DNA of 64,000 nucleotides from Diphasiastrum complanatum (taxonomy: Eukaryota > Streptophyta > Lycopodiopsida > Lycopodiales > Lycopodiaceae), in the NCBI GenBank assembly GCA_029204225.1, contig CM055111.1:2703029-2767028 (forward strand), in the 5' to 3' direction. The first letter of the stretch is position 1. The number at the start of each line of letters is the position of its first letter. Shown here in pieces: positions 43,502-54,903 of the stretch. The notes under the pieces are model-generated. The model was not told the origin of the DNA. It did not search any database and saw nothing but the letters and a program-made list of their open reading frames with translations. A program made the translations under genes and the position numbers.

Positions 43502-44098
43502 GTTGCAATGATTGATCTCTGATCTTTGACCTGTTCCAATGCACTAAGCACTCTCTTGAATCAACAAATGAAACACAAGAAGAAATCACAAAGATTTGGA
43601 ACCTAAAACCTTACTTTTTCTCTCTTTTCCTCACTTTTTCCTTAATTTTAGCCACTAGTTTTATGATTTCTTGATCAAACCAAGACCAAACCTCAATATA
43701 CTTGCTTTTCCCTCACTCCTAAGATTGAAATACACTCTTGAATCATTCAGCAAACTGAAAATCAGAGGGTTACATCAATTTTGAAGTTTTTGACATGAAG
43801 AAGCAAGAAATTGAATCAAAAAACTATATGCTAGAATGGAAAACTAATAGGATCTTGTTGGATCTTGCATCTCCCTCTTTCCAAAACAATTTTTGTCTCC
43901 TTATTCTGATAAGTACAGAGGGAATTCGCCCTACTTCAATTGAAATGCATACAAATGATGTTTTGATCACAAAGATCCAATTTCTACACATAAATCAACA
44001 AGATTTTTAGCTAGAAACTTGATTGGAATGCTACAAAAGCAAACTCGCCCACAAATCTCTTCTAAATCTGGCAAAACCTGCACATTTGGCCGCCTAAT
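43502..44098 (-). other. M2 5' leader
   Basis: About 600 bp between PBS and gag ATG on the minus strand. No long frame in the sense direction. Likely holds the packaging signal. Confidence 0.7.
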
Positions 44099-44110
44099 GC
44101 TCTGATACCA
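44099..44110 (-). promoter_or_regulatory. M2 primer-binding site (tRNA-Met)
   Basis: GCTCTGATACCA on the plus strand, adjoining the LTR end without a gap. Confidence 0.92.
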
Positions 44111-44763
44111 TGTGAAAAACTCAGATCCAAAAGATGCTAAAGTTTCATAAAGATCTTGGCCATGGAAGTTATGCACATCTAGATTGAAAAAATGATAGAA
44201 ATTGTGATGTTAAGCATACTAAACATCAACTAAACATCAAAATCTGATCATAAGCTTCCACAAACAGAAACTTGCTGTCCCTGTCCGTACTTCAGAGCCT
44301 ACAACCTGCATTTCACACGTGTGAAGCCATAGCAACAAAGAAATCACAATTCTAGTGGCTAGAATGCAAGATATGAACAAAAAAGTGAGAGAGAAGAAGA
44401 TGGACCTTCAAAGAGCATAACATTCATTCAATAGAATGAAAATGAGATGTGTACATACTCGTGGAGATGGCTATTTATAGCAGCCATAGTGCCTCTTGGC
44501 CACTTGTCTTATGATAGGCTAAAATTGGGGTCCAATAGGATTCACCCATATACCTAGAAATTTGGTCAAATAGGAATGCACCAAATTATGAGCCAATAGA
44601 AGAGCTCCACACTCGACCTCCTCTAATTAATGTGACCTCAAAAGTAGTGTACACATACTTTGGGCCTCTACATACATGTATGAACCTATCTCTAACTTTT
44701 ATTTGGCCATAGGCCTACAAAATCTCAAGTTAGGAAAATACTACTAGTTGACAATTTTTCACA
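44111..44763 (-). mobile_element. M2 5' LTR (promoter LTR)
   Basis: 653 bp, identical by eye to 38903-39555. The promoter box CTATAAATAG lies at 44471-44480 on the minus strand, and the palindrome TTCACACGTGTGAA at 44312-44325, about 150 bp downstream of it and so within the transcribed R/U5 part. Confidence 0.95.
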
Positions 44764-45175
44764 GTTGTAAGGCCCAATTTAGCTAAATAAGGCCCCAAAA
44801 TTATAGTAGAGGCACAAATGACCACTATAAATAGCTGAGGTCGTGCTAAATTTGGAGGCTATTGTTCATTTTGTAATTTTGAGTTTTAAGAGATCTTGGA
44901 GCTTCTCTTGGAGAGCTTTCTTGATGGAGAAAATAGTTCATGTGCCTGAAATCACATGAGAGCTATGATCATGCTCTAGAGTCAGGCCCTATCTTGTGAA
45001 TGATCAATAATCATGAATAAAGATACCTTACTTTGCCTATTTTGGTAAAGTTTTGCTACTTTTAGCTATCTTCTTGATTTTTGACTAGTTTCTTGATTTC
45101 TTGCATTTCCATTGTAATTTTATGTTTAATAAATGGATTAGATGTTTGAATGATAAGGTTGGCACATGAAAATTT

Positions 45176-45187
45176 TGGTATCAGAGC
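45176..45187 (+). promoter_or_regulatory. Family D primer-binding site (tRNA-Met)
   Basis: TGGTATCAGAGC, about seven bases after the end of LTR homology (ACATGA), which suggests the LTR terminus changed slightly. Confidence 0.85.
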
Positions 45188-46191
45188 ATTCGATCCTTTC
45201 TCCATCAGATTTGGTGGATTTTGTTAAATTTGATTGAGTTTCTTGTTTAAGCTTTCTTGATTTTTCAGTTTCCAACAAGTTTTGATTCAGTTATCGAATA
45301 TATAATTCTCGGTTTTTGTGTAGTTTTTTTGTTGTAGATCATTAGATCTCTCTTTTAGCTTTATGGAGGTACTGAGGGTTCCTGATTTGGAGCTATAATG
45401 ACCAAGTTATGGCCATTTTTGTGTTTTCTTTCCAATTTTAGCTAGTTGTAGTTTTTTGCAGTATATTTTTCCCATTTTTGGCTGAATTTTTGGCCAAACT
45501 TTTTAATGTAATTCTATAGGATTGTAGATCTCACTCTTAGCTTGAATTTGAGCCAATTTGCAGCCAATTTGGTTGAAAATTGAGGGAGATATGACAGATC
45601 TTGTGAAAGAGGTCAAATTCTAATTTGAGTAGAGAATCTGGGAGAGAAGCACTTCAATTCTTCATTCTTGAAGTTTTACTTCCTTGTAAGTTTTTTTCCA
45701 TTTCTTCATTTTGAAGTTCTCACCAACTCATTTTAAAACTACATGCCACATTTAATGCATGAAAAGACTAGGTGGCACACTTAGACATAGTGAGGTGGCT
45801 TGAATAAGTCTAGATAACTTGAGAGGTGGATTCACAACTCCAATTCAACTCAAAGTAGGAGGAGAGTCCATGGATCTATATATATGTGATGTACTCTCAT
45901 TGAGAAAATGATGAAATTTGTGTGTAATGCAAATTTGGAGACAAGCTCTTTGTGCCCTCTCTCTCTACACGAGTTTTGTACTTTCTATTTTCTCTCTCTA
46001 GCTAAGTTGAGGCATTTATGATGCTTAGTCTTATGTTTTGTTGACAGATCTTGCTTGTAACACAATAATATTTCTTGAATGGTCAACTTTCCTATTGACA
46101 ACCAATGCTAGTCTGATCTTTATGGTATTATTGGGCTTAGGAGATCAAAAGTACATGTGTAGGGCGTCTCACACATGTGAATTCAGCAAGA
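45188..46191 (+). other. Family D leader and unassigned sequence, no gene
   Basis: T-rich leader-like text to about 45720, then non-coding sequence containing TATATATATG near 45888, CTCTCTCTCTACACGAG near 45960 and CTCACACATGTGAATTC near 46170, which resembles an LTR of another family. It ends where copia RT sequence starts. Confidence 0.4.
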
Positions 46192-47035
46192 AGTACTTAG
46201 AGGTTCATATTTCATCTTCATTAGTCAATCTAAGTATGCTCAAAGTTTTCTCAATAGATTTAAAATGCAAGATTGCAAGCATGTAGAAACACCAATGAAG
46301 CAAGATGTAAAAGTGCTCAATGAAAGTGATGAAGCATCCTCTATAGACATCACTCTTTATAGGCAGCTTATAGGCTCCTTAATGTGGATCACCATAACTA
46401 GGCTTGATCTATTCTTTAGTGTGTGTAGGCTAAGTCAATATATGCAAGATCCATTGGTCATACATTAAAATAGTGCTAAAAGGATCTTGAGATACATCTC
46501 GGGCACTCTAGATCATGGAATTCTCTATAGAGGAGATGTTATTGATTTGTATGCCTTTAGTGACTCAAATTTTGTAGGTGACAAAAGGGATAGAATGTAC
46601 ACAAGTGACTATGCAACATTCATTGGTGGAGAAGTTGTTTCTTGGTTGTCAAAGAAACAAGAAACTATCTCACTTTCTTCAACTAAGGCCGAGTACAAAG
46701 CTCTCACTACCACTACAAAGGAGCTTCTATGGATCAAAAGGCTACTTGTATTGCTGAATATCATGAGTTTAGATGTTGTTCCAACTCTTTATAATCATGA
46801 CATTCCAACCCAACACCTTGCAACCAATCCAATCTTCCATGCAAGGTCAAAGCATATTGCAATCTCTCCCATTTTGTAAGAGAAAAGGTGCAATCTAAGG
46901 AGATATCTTTGGAGCATGTGGCAAGTAGTGAATGTGTTGGTGATATCCTCACTAAAACACTTCAAAGAGTTGCATTTGTGAAGTTAATATCAGCCCTAGA
47001 TTTGATAAGCAAGTCTATGTTATCTTCAAACTAGT
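46192..47035 (+). pseudogene. pol: P4: copia RT end and RNase H (family of M1)
   Basis: Open from EVLRGSYFIFISQSKYAQSFLNRFK (about 46192). It continues through DITLYRQLIGSLMWITITRLDLFFSVCRLSQ, a stop at 46466, RILRYISGTLDHGILYRGD, FSDSNFVGDKRDR, SLSSTKAEYKALTTTTKELLW and HARSKHI, then frameshifts. In RNase H the SSTEAEY motif reads SSTKAEY, so a catalytic Glu is lost. It is most like M1 pol. Everything upstream is missing. Confidence 0.8.
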
Positions 47036-47036
47036 T

Positions 47037-47348
47037 GTGAGGAGGAGTGTTAAAATTACACAAGCTAGTTTGCATAATTTCCACTTGTAAATGACTTTGA
47101 GGCCATATTGTGGGATGTCACACGTGCCAAAAGCATAGGATACCTTATTCTAAGTCAAATCATTAATCCGGATTTGGAATGGTACCTTTGGAATGTGGCC
47201 AAAGAGTGCATGGATAGGGTAGAGAAAAAATGGGAGCTTAAAATAGCAATTTTTTTTTTGTTTTTGGATCTCAAGATATTGGCCCTAATTAGGGTTGATC
47301 AACTGGATCTTTAGTCTAGATGTTAGGGTTAGGATTTGATGAATGCAT
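47037..47348 (+). mobile_element. P4 PPT and left part of its LTR, split by P3
   Basis: PPT GTGAGGAGGAG, identical to that of M1, precedes TGTTAAAATTACAC (47048). The LTR resembles M1's LTR (shared GTCACACGTGCCAAA.AGCATAGGAT). P3 interrupts it at GCAT. The rest should continue from 57998, but its right end was not located. Confidence 0.7.
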
Positions 47349-48002
47349 TGTGAGAGATTTCAACTAGTTTAGTCTAGTTTAGTCACATTTTGGTAAATTG
47401 TCAATAATAGGCCAAAACTCATTTTAGACTTAGAGATAAACTTTTTGAAGTTATGTTAGTTTAAAATAAATTCAATAAACACTTTTTGAAAGTGTGGGAA
47501 ATTTGGTAGTCGAGTTTGAGAGAGAATCAAATTTGAACTTGGGGTACATTGAATCTAGTCCCAAAAATAGTAGGGTTTACATTTTGGAGGGAAAGCCAAG
47601 TGGCCAAATAGGGTTTGAAAATTCTATAAAAGGATGTAACTCGTGGAGAGACACATCTTCTCTCTTCTCTCTCTCATTTCATCATTATACATGGTTCTCA
47701 TTGGGTTCTACTACTCATTGGTGCACTATCTTGGTATTATCTTGCAATCTTGTGTGTAGAATGCTCATTTATTGCTATTTTCGGTTCCACACGTGTGAAA
47801 TACAGTAGGGTACTGTAATTGTATGGACAGCAAACATATTTTATGTTTTGGTTCATGTTTGATCAATATCTCTCAGAGTTTGCATCTCATTTTGTATGTA
47901 GATGCTGATTTTTCTACATTGGCAGGATTGTTGGTTTGCTCCTTACTGTAACCAAAGATCAGGGACATGGATTGGATATTGAATGATCTAAAATCCTTCA
48001 CA
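47349..48002 (+). mobile_element. P3 5' LTR
   Basis: 654 bp, TGTGAGAGATTTC ... AAATCCTTCACA. Promoter box TATAAAAG at 47625-47632; CACACGTGTG at 47788-47797. Similar in layout to the M3 LTR (shared GTGTGGGAAA, AAAAGGATGTAACTC, CATGGTTCTC). Confidence 0.92.
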
Positions 48003-48014
48003 TGGTATCAGAGC
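48003..48014 (+). promoter_or_regulatory. P3 primer-binding site (tRNA-Met)
   Basis: TGGTATCAGAGC adjoining the LTR terminal CA. Confidence 0.92.
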
Positions 48015-48577
48015 TCTTGTGTTTCAGGTTATGAAAGTATCAGCCATCTTTAGCAAATATTTGGAGGAGTTACCAATGCTAGAGCATGCTAGATTGATCT
48101 CTCAAAAATCAGCATTTTTGCATGTGTAGAATTGATCTTTTGTAGGTCAAAACTCAATATAGGGTTATATACTTGATCAATTCCAATTTCACACTTGGAT
48201 TGCTTAGGAAGGTCTCATTTGAGTCTACAAGAAGACATATCAAGTTTCTAGAAATTGCATGTAGAATTTGAGATATTCAATTTTTTGTGATTTTGTCAAA
48301 ACCCTAATTTTGATTGGATCTCTAGTTTGTGAGGTTACTGAACTTCATTTGAGTGTGTTTCAATCTTAGGAAGTGGCAAGAATGATTAGATTGAGGATAG
48401 ATCATAGGTTGATCACGATCTCACTATTCTATGTGTTGATTTTCTAGGTAGAAGTGCTAGAAGAGATTTGAGAGGTTCCATATCTTTGTGATTTCTTCTT
48501 GAGTTCATTTGTTGACATTCAAGAGAGTGCTTTGTGCATTGGAACAGGTTGAAAGAATAAGATCAGGTCACTTCAAC

Positions 48578-49312
48578 ATGGCTACAAGTGGAGGCTTTAT
48601 GTTGGAGAGCAATGATAGGCTTACCTCAATCAGCTACTCTACTTGGAAGGTGACGATGGAGTTCTTATTGGAGATGAATGAGTTGATGGAGATTGTTGCA
48701 GGTGTGGAGGAGAGGCCTCAAGAACCTCAAGATCAAGTGAGGTATGACAAGAGAGCAAAGAAAGCTCTACACATGATTAAGATGAATGTTACCAATGAAC
48801 TTCTCAAGGAAGTTGGTAAGTACACATCATCTTTGGAGGCTTGGGAAGCTTTGAAGAAGCTTTATGAATCCAAGTCTACATCAAGAGTGCTTACTCTTAG
48901 GAGGCAAATCTTTCAAATTTTTCAAAAGAAGGAAGAGAGTACTGATGCTTTTGTTTTGAGGGTTAAAGCATTCAATGATGAGTTAGCATGTATTGATGAA
49001 AACATTAAGGAGGTAGAACTTGTTCAAGTTATACTTAATGGCTTGTTGTATGATCATGCTAATCTTGTTCAAAGTTTTGCTATTCAAAAGACTTTGCCAA
49101 GTATTGTGGATTTGCAAGAGATCTTGGTGAATGAGGAGTATAGGCTTCAATCAAGAGGAGGTGGATCTACATCGACATCTCATTATGAAGAGGATGCTAT
49201 GTCCATCAAAGGCAAGTTCAAGGGAAAAGGCAAAGGCAAGTGGTCTAAAGGGCAAGATCAAGGTGAGACTTCTTATTTTGGCAAAAAGAAAGATAAGTCT
49301 AAGTTGAAATGA
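48578..49312 (+). pseudogene. gag: P3 Gag, stopped at the zinc knuckle
   Basis: ATG 48578 (MATSGGFMLESNDRLTSISYSTWK). The full copia Gag domain is present: ALHMIKMNVTNELLKEVGK, LTLRRQIF, VELVQVILNGLLYDHANLVQSFA, and the Lys/Gly-rich linker. The frame stops at TGA 49310-49312 exactly where the first Cys codon of the knuckle should be. Beyond it the same frame reads FYCGIKGHFANEC. A single base change thus turned Cys into stop. The product would be a capsid-only Gag of 244 residues with no knuckle. Confidence 0.88.
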
Positions 49313-50194
49313 TTTTATTGTGGAATCAAAGGGCATTTTGCTAATGAATGTTTGAAGAAGCAAAGAGATGAAGGTAGCAAGCAGATCAACTTTACTACTA
49401 ATGATGAGGATCTAGGTGGTGGTGATTCTCTTTTGATGTGTTCTTCAAGTCCAATATCAAGTGAAGGTGACAAAGATTCATGGTGGATTGATAGTGGAGC
49501 TAGTTCACACATGACTAGTAACAAGGAGTTCTTTACTTCTTTGGTCACTTATGATGGAGCCAAGAAAGCAATTCACATGGCCAATGGTGGTGAGTGTGTG
49601 ATTGAAGGTATTGGTTCAACTCCTATTTGTCTCTCTACTAATAGGAAAGCAAGACTTGATGGTGTTATTTACATTCCTTCACTTTCAAAGAATTTGTTAA
49701 GTGTTGGTCAAATGATAGAGAAAGGATACATGGTAAATCTTGGTGGTGATGCTTGTTTCATTACAAAGGAAGAAATCTTGGTTGCTAGGGGCAATAGACA
49801 AGGTAGATTTTTCAAGCTTGATGCTTTTTTTATGGCTAACAAAAAGGATGGAATGGAAAAGGAGGTTGGTCTCAACTTTCTAAAGTTCCCTTTTAGCATC
49901 AATAAGATTGGTGGATCTTATGCAAAGTCTAAAAAGCTTCCTTATGTTAGATCTAGGTCAAGATCTAATATTCTTCTTGGAGATGTTCATCTTTGTGCTA
50001 ACTTGGCTAGTCTTGAGGATAATAATGGTGTTTCAAAGGTTCTTCATGGCAAGTGCAAGCATGCAAAAGGTAAGGAAAGAACTAACTTCATCAATGGAGG
50101 AGAAGGTTCTTCCTTGGAAAAGATTGTTGCTAATGATTTCTTTGATCATATGTAAAAGGATGTTGCTAGGTGCATGCATGAAGGAGGTTGTTCT
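49313..50194 (+). pseudogene. P3 protease and diverged downstream region
   Basis: Same frame as gag. Protease WWIDSGASSHMTSNKEFF has DSG intact (about 49487). IYIPSLSKNLLSVGQM and GRFFKLDA follow. The pre-integrase H-H half is gone, but AKSKKLPYVRSRSRS (about 49921-49965) matches the segment before the integrase core. Then the sequence no longer resembles integrase: LEDNNGVSKVLHGKCKHAKGKERTN, a TAA at 50153, and KDVARCMHEGGCS up to the M3 insertion. The frame continues in register on the other side of M3. Confidence 0.75.
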
Positions 50195-50827
50195 TGTGAA
50201 AGATTTCATCTACTTGAATGATCTTTGGTTAGAAAGAGAAATACACTACCAATTTCACCAATGTACAAAAATCAACATCTACACACAATTTGAGATGCAA
50301 ACACTAATAGAATCTGATCAAACTTGAATGAAATGATTATGTACTGTTGTTTCCATACAAAACCAGCAAGCTACTGTATTTCACACGTGTGGATCCAAAA
50401 ATAGCAAATATAGATCATTCTACACATAGAATTGCAAGCAATCACCAAGATAGTGCATCAATGGATGGTAGAACCCAAGAGAACCATGTATAAGCATGAA
50501 ATGAGATAGAGAAGAGAGAAGATAACTCTCTCCATGAGTTACATCCTTTTATAGCAGGTCCAAACCCTATTTGGCCACTTGGCTTTCCCACCAAAATGCT
50601 AACCTTGCCAATTTTGGGTCTAGATTCAATGTACCCAACTTATTCAAATTGAATCTACTCAAACTCGCATTCTATCTTTCCCACACTTTCAAAAAGTGTT
50701 TATTCAAATGAAATTTAGACTAATGAACTTTGAAAAGTCAACCTCTAAGTCTAAAACAAGTTTTGGCCTCAATATGCCAAATATGAAAATATTGCAAAAT
50801 GTGATGAAACTAGTTGAATCTTTCACA
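50195..50827 (-). mobile_element. M3 3' LTR
   Basis: 633 bp. CACACGTGTG at 50382-50391. The adjoining minus-strand CTAGTTGAAGAGGGAG (50828-50843) is the PPT, identical to those of M2 and P3. Confidence 0.92.
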
Positions 50828-51440
50828 CTCCCTCTTCAACTAGTTTTAGCATAGACTTTGATAATACTCCGAGTGAAGTCCTATGCTTCATGAACAAGTC
50901 TTTTCCCAATGCTTTGGTGAAGATATCAGCTACACATTCCCTTGAAGACACATGTTGAAGCTCCACCTCCTTTACAATGACTCGCTCCCTCACAAAATGA
51001 TATTGTATCTCAATATGCTTGCTCCTAGCATAGTTTTTGACAATAGAACTTTGATCCATCATAAGAATGATCTTCTTCCTAAGAATAGACCTTCTTTCAA
51101 TGATCATGTAATTCTCAAAATAGAAACAACCATAATTGATATAGAGAATAGTGTCCACTTGGGATGCTTCATTATTTCTTACATCAATTTTACATGTAAA
51201 AATGTGACTATAATATGAAGAATCAAATAGAATGTAAGTGAGATGATTCCACCATGATTCCAACTCTGAACTCTCTAGAAAAATACAGCAAACAAACAAT
51301 AAATGTGAGTGATCAACTTTTGCTTGCATGTCTTCTCCTCCTTTGTCCTTTGTTGCCTTGTATCCACCATGATACTCCATGAATGAGCCTCCTTCTTCAT
51401 CTTGCCATAAGATGCCATCATCACTTGATGACTTGGCCAT
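50828..51440 (-). pseudogene. M3 3' coding end: P3-like segment joined to RNase H tail
   Basis: A 205-codon minus frame. Its first part (MAKSSSDDGILWQDEEGGSFMEYHGG ... DQSSIVK) matches P3 at about 56920-57312. At about 51033 it switches in frame to canonical copia text: ARSKHIEIQYHFVRERV ... ECVADIFTKALGKDLFMKHRTSLGVLSKSMLKLVEEGV, as in M2. It is therefore a join between a diverged segment and the normal RNase H end. The stop lies in the LTR, as in M2. Confidence 0.75.
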
Positions 51441-53767
51441 GAATGAGTGACATAATGAGCCTCAATAGCTTCATTTACATCAGCAAAATCAGCCAAGAAT
51501 GCTAGTACAAATCCAACATCAAAACAATGCTCACCAATGTAGCTAGTTTTACCATATCTTGACAATTTGCACACATCCACACGAAATTGCTCAAACATGA
51601 GATAGAACAAGTAAAGTAAACTTGAACAACACTTCCTTGCTGCTCCTTTGACCTTACTTGAGTCTTCAATATGCTTCAAAAACAGATCCATAAGACCTTT
51701 GCCAATTACCTCTCCTTTGATGCTCTTGACTAGCTCCAAATTGCCAACTCCCCTTTTGACTAGTTGAAGCGCTTTGAGATCAATTTCTTGATCTTCAACT
51801 TGATCATCAAAGTCATTGACCAAAATTTGTTTTCCAGATCCAATACTTGATTTTACAGCAAGATAACATCCATCCACTTGCATAGCTCCATGTACACAAG
51901 AAGATCCTCCAAAAGATGTTTCACTCTTCATAAGAGCTTGATACTCAAGATCCATTGCTTGGATCCACTCCTCTCCTTTCCTTGCTTGATCTACACTTGT
52001 AGGCTCATCCAAAGAGGTTAGGAAAGCAACATAATTTCCAGAAACTACTTGCTTACCCTTTTGATCATATGTGAGCCTTGAAGGTACTTGTCTTTCTCTT
52101 GATGTTCTCCTTGGCTTTTGACTTGATGAAGGTCCATCATCACCACCATCCAAAGTAGGACCCTTCTCATCAACATCAAGAATGTTAGATCCATCTACTT
52201 TACCATCAATCATGCTTGAAGACACCTTTGGAATGTTTCCCTCATCAAAAATGACATCTCTACCAACAATCACTTTGTTAGTAGAAGGAATGTAAACCTT
52301 GTAGGCTTTACTCACCTCACTATATCCAACAAAAATACCTCTTCTTGAAGATGGATCCTCCTTGGTCCTATCATCAAGAGTAATGTTGACATAGCATGTG
52401 CATCCAAAGGTTCTTAGAAAGTTGACACTCGGCCTCCTCTTGAATAGCATCTCAAAAGGTGTCCTTCCATCCAAAATAGCACTCGGCCACCTATTGCACA
52501 AGAAATTGGCACACAACAAAGTTTGATCCCAAAATGGTTTGTCAAGGTCAGCACTTAACCTCATAGATTTAGCACTTTCACATAAATTCCTATTCTTCCT
52601 TTCATCCACTCCATTTTTTTGTGGGGTCCTTGATGTTGTATACTCCCTCTTGATCCCATGCTCATCACAAAAGGCCTTGAACTTGTTAGATATGTACTCC
52701 CCACCATTGTCACCTCTCAAGCAGTTGATCTTTGTGGAAAATTGGTTCTCCCTTGCATTCTTGAACTTGACAAAGACATCATACACTTCATCCTTGCTCT
52801 TTAGTAGATAGATCCAACAAAATCTACTAAAATCATCAATGAATGTTACATACATCTTAGCTCCACTATTTCTAATTGTAGTAAATCCATGAATATCCGA
52901 ATGTACAAGTTGAAAAGGCTTTGTAGATCTAGAAATAGATCTAGTATAAGGTAGTCTATGTGACTTAGACAAAGCACAAGACTCACAAACATGCTTGTCA
53001 TTACTTAAGGAATTTGGAAGACCAATCACAACCTTCTTCCTTGCCATTACCTCCAATGACTTGAAGTTGAGGTGTCCCATCCTTTTGTGCAAAACCTCTT
53101 GAATAGAAATTTGCTCCCTTGCAACACATCCAACTTGGTTAGCAATAACACAAGCATCAAATTTGAACAACTTCCCTTGCCTTTTACCTTTTCCAATCAA
53201 GACATCCTTCCTTTTGATCAAACAAGCATCTCCATCAAACTCCACCTTGAGGCCCTTACTTAGCATTTGACTCACACTAAGCAAATTCTTGGTAATAGAT
53301 GGAATAAACAAGACATCCTCCAAATGAACATTCCTATTTGTAGAGAGAGAAATAGGAATTGTGCCAATCACTTTGATTGCACACTCACCATCATTGGCCG
53401 TGTAGATCACCCTCTTGTCATCTCCATATGCCAACAAAGAAGTGAAGTAGTCTTTGTGAAAGGTCATGTGTGAACTTGCTCCACTATCAATCCACCAAGG
53501 ATCTAGATCTCCATCATTAGCAAGCATACATGAAGACATCACAAAAGCATCATCATTTGCATCTTGCACATCCAAACCATCCTCATCAATAGAAGCACTT
53601 GAGCTTTGATCTATCATTCTTTTTGCCACTTGAAGAAGCATCCACTTGATCTTGCCCTTTAGACCACTTGCTTTTGGTTTTGCCCTTGAATTTTCCCTTT
53701 GTGAACATAGCATCCTCTTGAAGTGTCGATGTAGATCCACCTCTTGCTTGAAGCCTATATTCCTCAT
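51275..53767 (-). pseudogene. pol: M3 protease-integrase with replaced RT
   Basis: An 830-codon minus frame. After about 45 out-of-frame codons it reads protease WWIDSGASSHMTFHKDYF, the pre-integrase motif VLHKRMGHLNFK...CESC, and an integrase core (LVHSDIHG, CLRGDNGGEY, NGVDERKNRN) in which all three acidic residues survive. The C-terminal domain follows, up to RT start EEWIQAMDLEYQALMKSE. At about 51915 it changes to the P3-like segment (SSCVHGAMQVDG ... RKCCSSLLYLFYLMFEQF ... VDVCKLSRYGK). The RT catalytic region is absent. M3 could supply integrase but not RT. Confidence 0.85.
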
Positions 53768-54319
53768 TGATCACGATCTCTTGAAGATCCATCAAACTTG
53801 GCAAAGTCTTTTGAATAGCAATACTTTGAACAATGTTAGCATGAGCATCCAACAAGCCATTAAGAATCACTTGAATAAGCTCTCCTTCCTTAATGCTTTC
53901 ATCTATGCAAGCTAACTCATCATTCAATGCTTTCATTCTCAAAACAAAAGTACTTGGACTTTCTTCATTCTTTTGCAAACAAGAAAAGATTTGCCTTCTT
54001 AGAGTCAACACTCTAGAAGTAGACTTGGATTCATAAAGTTCTTCAATGAATTTCAAGCTTCCAAAGATGATGTGCACTTACCAACTTCCTTGAGAACTTC
54101 ATTGGTAACATTCATCTTTATCATGTGTAGAGCCTTCTTGGCCCTCTTGTCATACCTCAATTGATCTTGTTGTGTTGCTGGTCTCTCCTCCAAACCTACA
54201 ACAATATCCAAAACATCATTCATCTCAAGAAGTGACTCCATCCTCACTTTCCATAATGAATAGTTACTTGAGGTAAGCCTATCATTGGCTTCCAACATGA
54301 CTTCAATTGAGGTTGCCAT
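53586..54319 (-). pseudogene. gag: M3 Gag, frameshifted, zinc knuckle deleted
   Basis: ATG 54319 (MATSIEVMLEANDRLTSSNYSLWK). The first 89 codons are open to 54053. A shift near 54060 moves to the frame ending at 53586, which holds LTLRRQIFSCLQK, ELIQVILNGLLDAHANIVQS and the Lys-rich linker. It ends KLKCFY*: compared with M2, the knuckle is deleted between TCTATTG and ATTGATGAGGA. Gag without a knuckle should package RNA poorly. Confidence 0.85.
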
Positions 54320-54891
54320 GTAGCAATGACTTGATCTTCTCTTTCAACCTGCTTCAATACACAAAGCACTCCTTTGAACAACAAAAAATGCTTTCAAAAG
54401 AAATCACCAAGATTTGAAACTATCTCACAAATTCTCTTCTAGCACTTATCCAAGCAAATCAACACATAGAATCATGGAATCTTGATCAACCTATGATCTA
54501 TCCTCAATCTAATGACTTTTGCCACTTCCTAAGATTGAAACACACTCAAATGAAGTCCAGCAACCTCACTATCTAGAGATCCAATCAAAATTAGGGTTTT
54601 GACAAAATCACAAAAAATTGACTATTCCAAATCTACATGCAAATGCTGAAAATTTGATATGCAATCTATAAGCCACCACTTAGGCTGAACCAATGATCCA
54701 AAAATCGGCCAAATCCAGCATGTGAATTCAAAAAATGGAATTGAACAAGTATATTGACCTATTTAGTGTTTTCATCTACAAAAGCAAAAAATCCGATTTT
54801 GGTGTAGAATCCTCTCTAGCATGCTCTAGACTTGATATCTTTACCAAATCATTAATAGATCTGATTTCCTCCTTCATAACCTGAAACACAA
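54320..54891 (-). other. M3 5' leader
   Basis: About 570 bp between PBS and gag ATG, no sense frame. Similar in position and size to the M2 leader. Confidence 0.65.
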
Positions 54892-54903
54892 GCTCTGATA
54901 CCA
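54892..54903 (-). promoter_or_regulatory. M3 primer-binding site (tRNA-Met)
   Basis: GCTCTGATACCA on the plus strand, next to the LTR. Confidence 0.92.

Larger units (their letters stand above)
38899..44767 (-). mobile_element. Intact copia element M2, probably recent
   Basis: 5861 bp on the minus strand between GTTG duplications (38899-38902 and 44764-44767). The two 653-bp LTRs read as identical. PBS, leader, one 1316-codon gag-pol and a PPT are all present and complete. It is the only element in the window with nothing visibly broken. The element ends carry a perfect 9-bp inverted repeat (TGTGAAAAA / TTTTTCACA). Confidence 0.95.
38751..45175 (+). mobile_element. Family D LTR split by M2
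   Basis: 38751-38902 and 44764-45175 together align with the LTR 5697-6258, lacking only the first few bases. M2 sits inside it at GTTG. A tRNA-Met PBS follows at 45176, so this is a 5' LTR of a D element on the plus strand whose internal region is lost after the leader. Confidence 0.85.

Noticed and set aside
39861-43522. Plus-strand frames opposite M2 gag-pol
   Set aside because: Shadows of the intact minus-strand frame.
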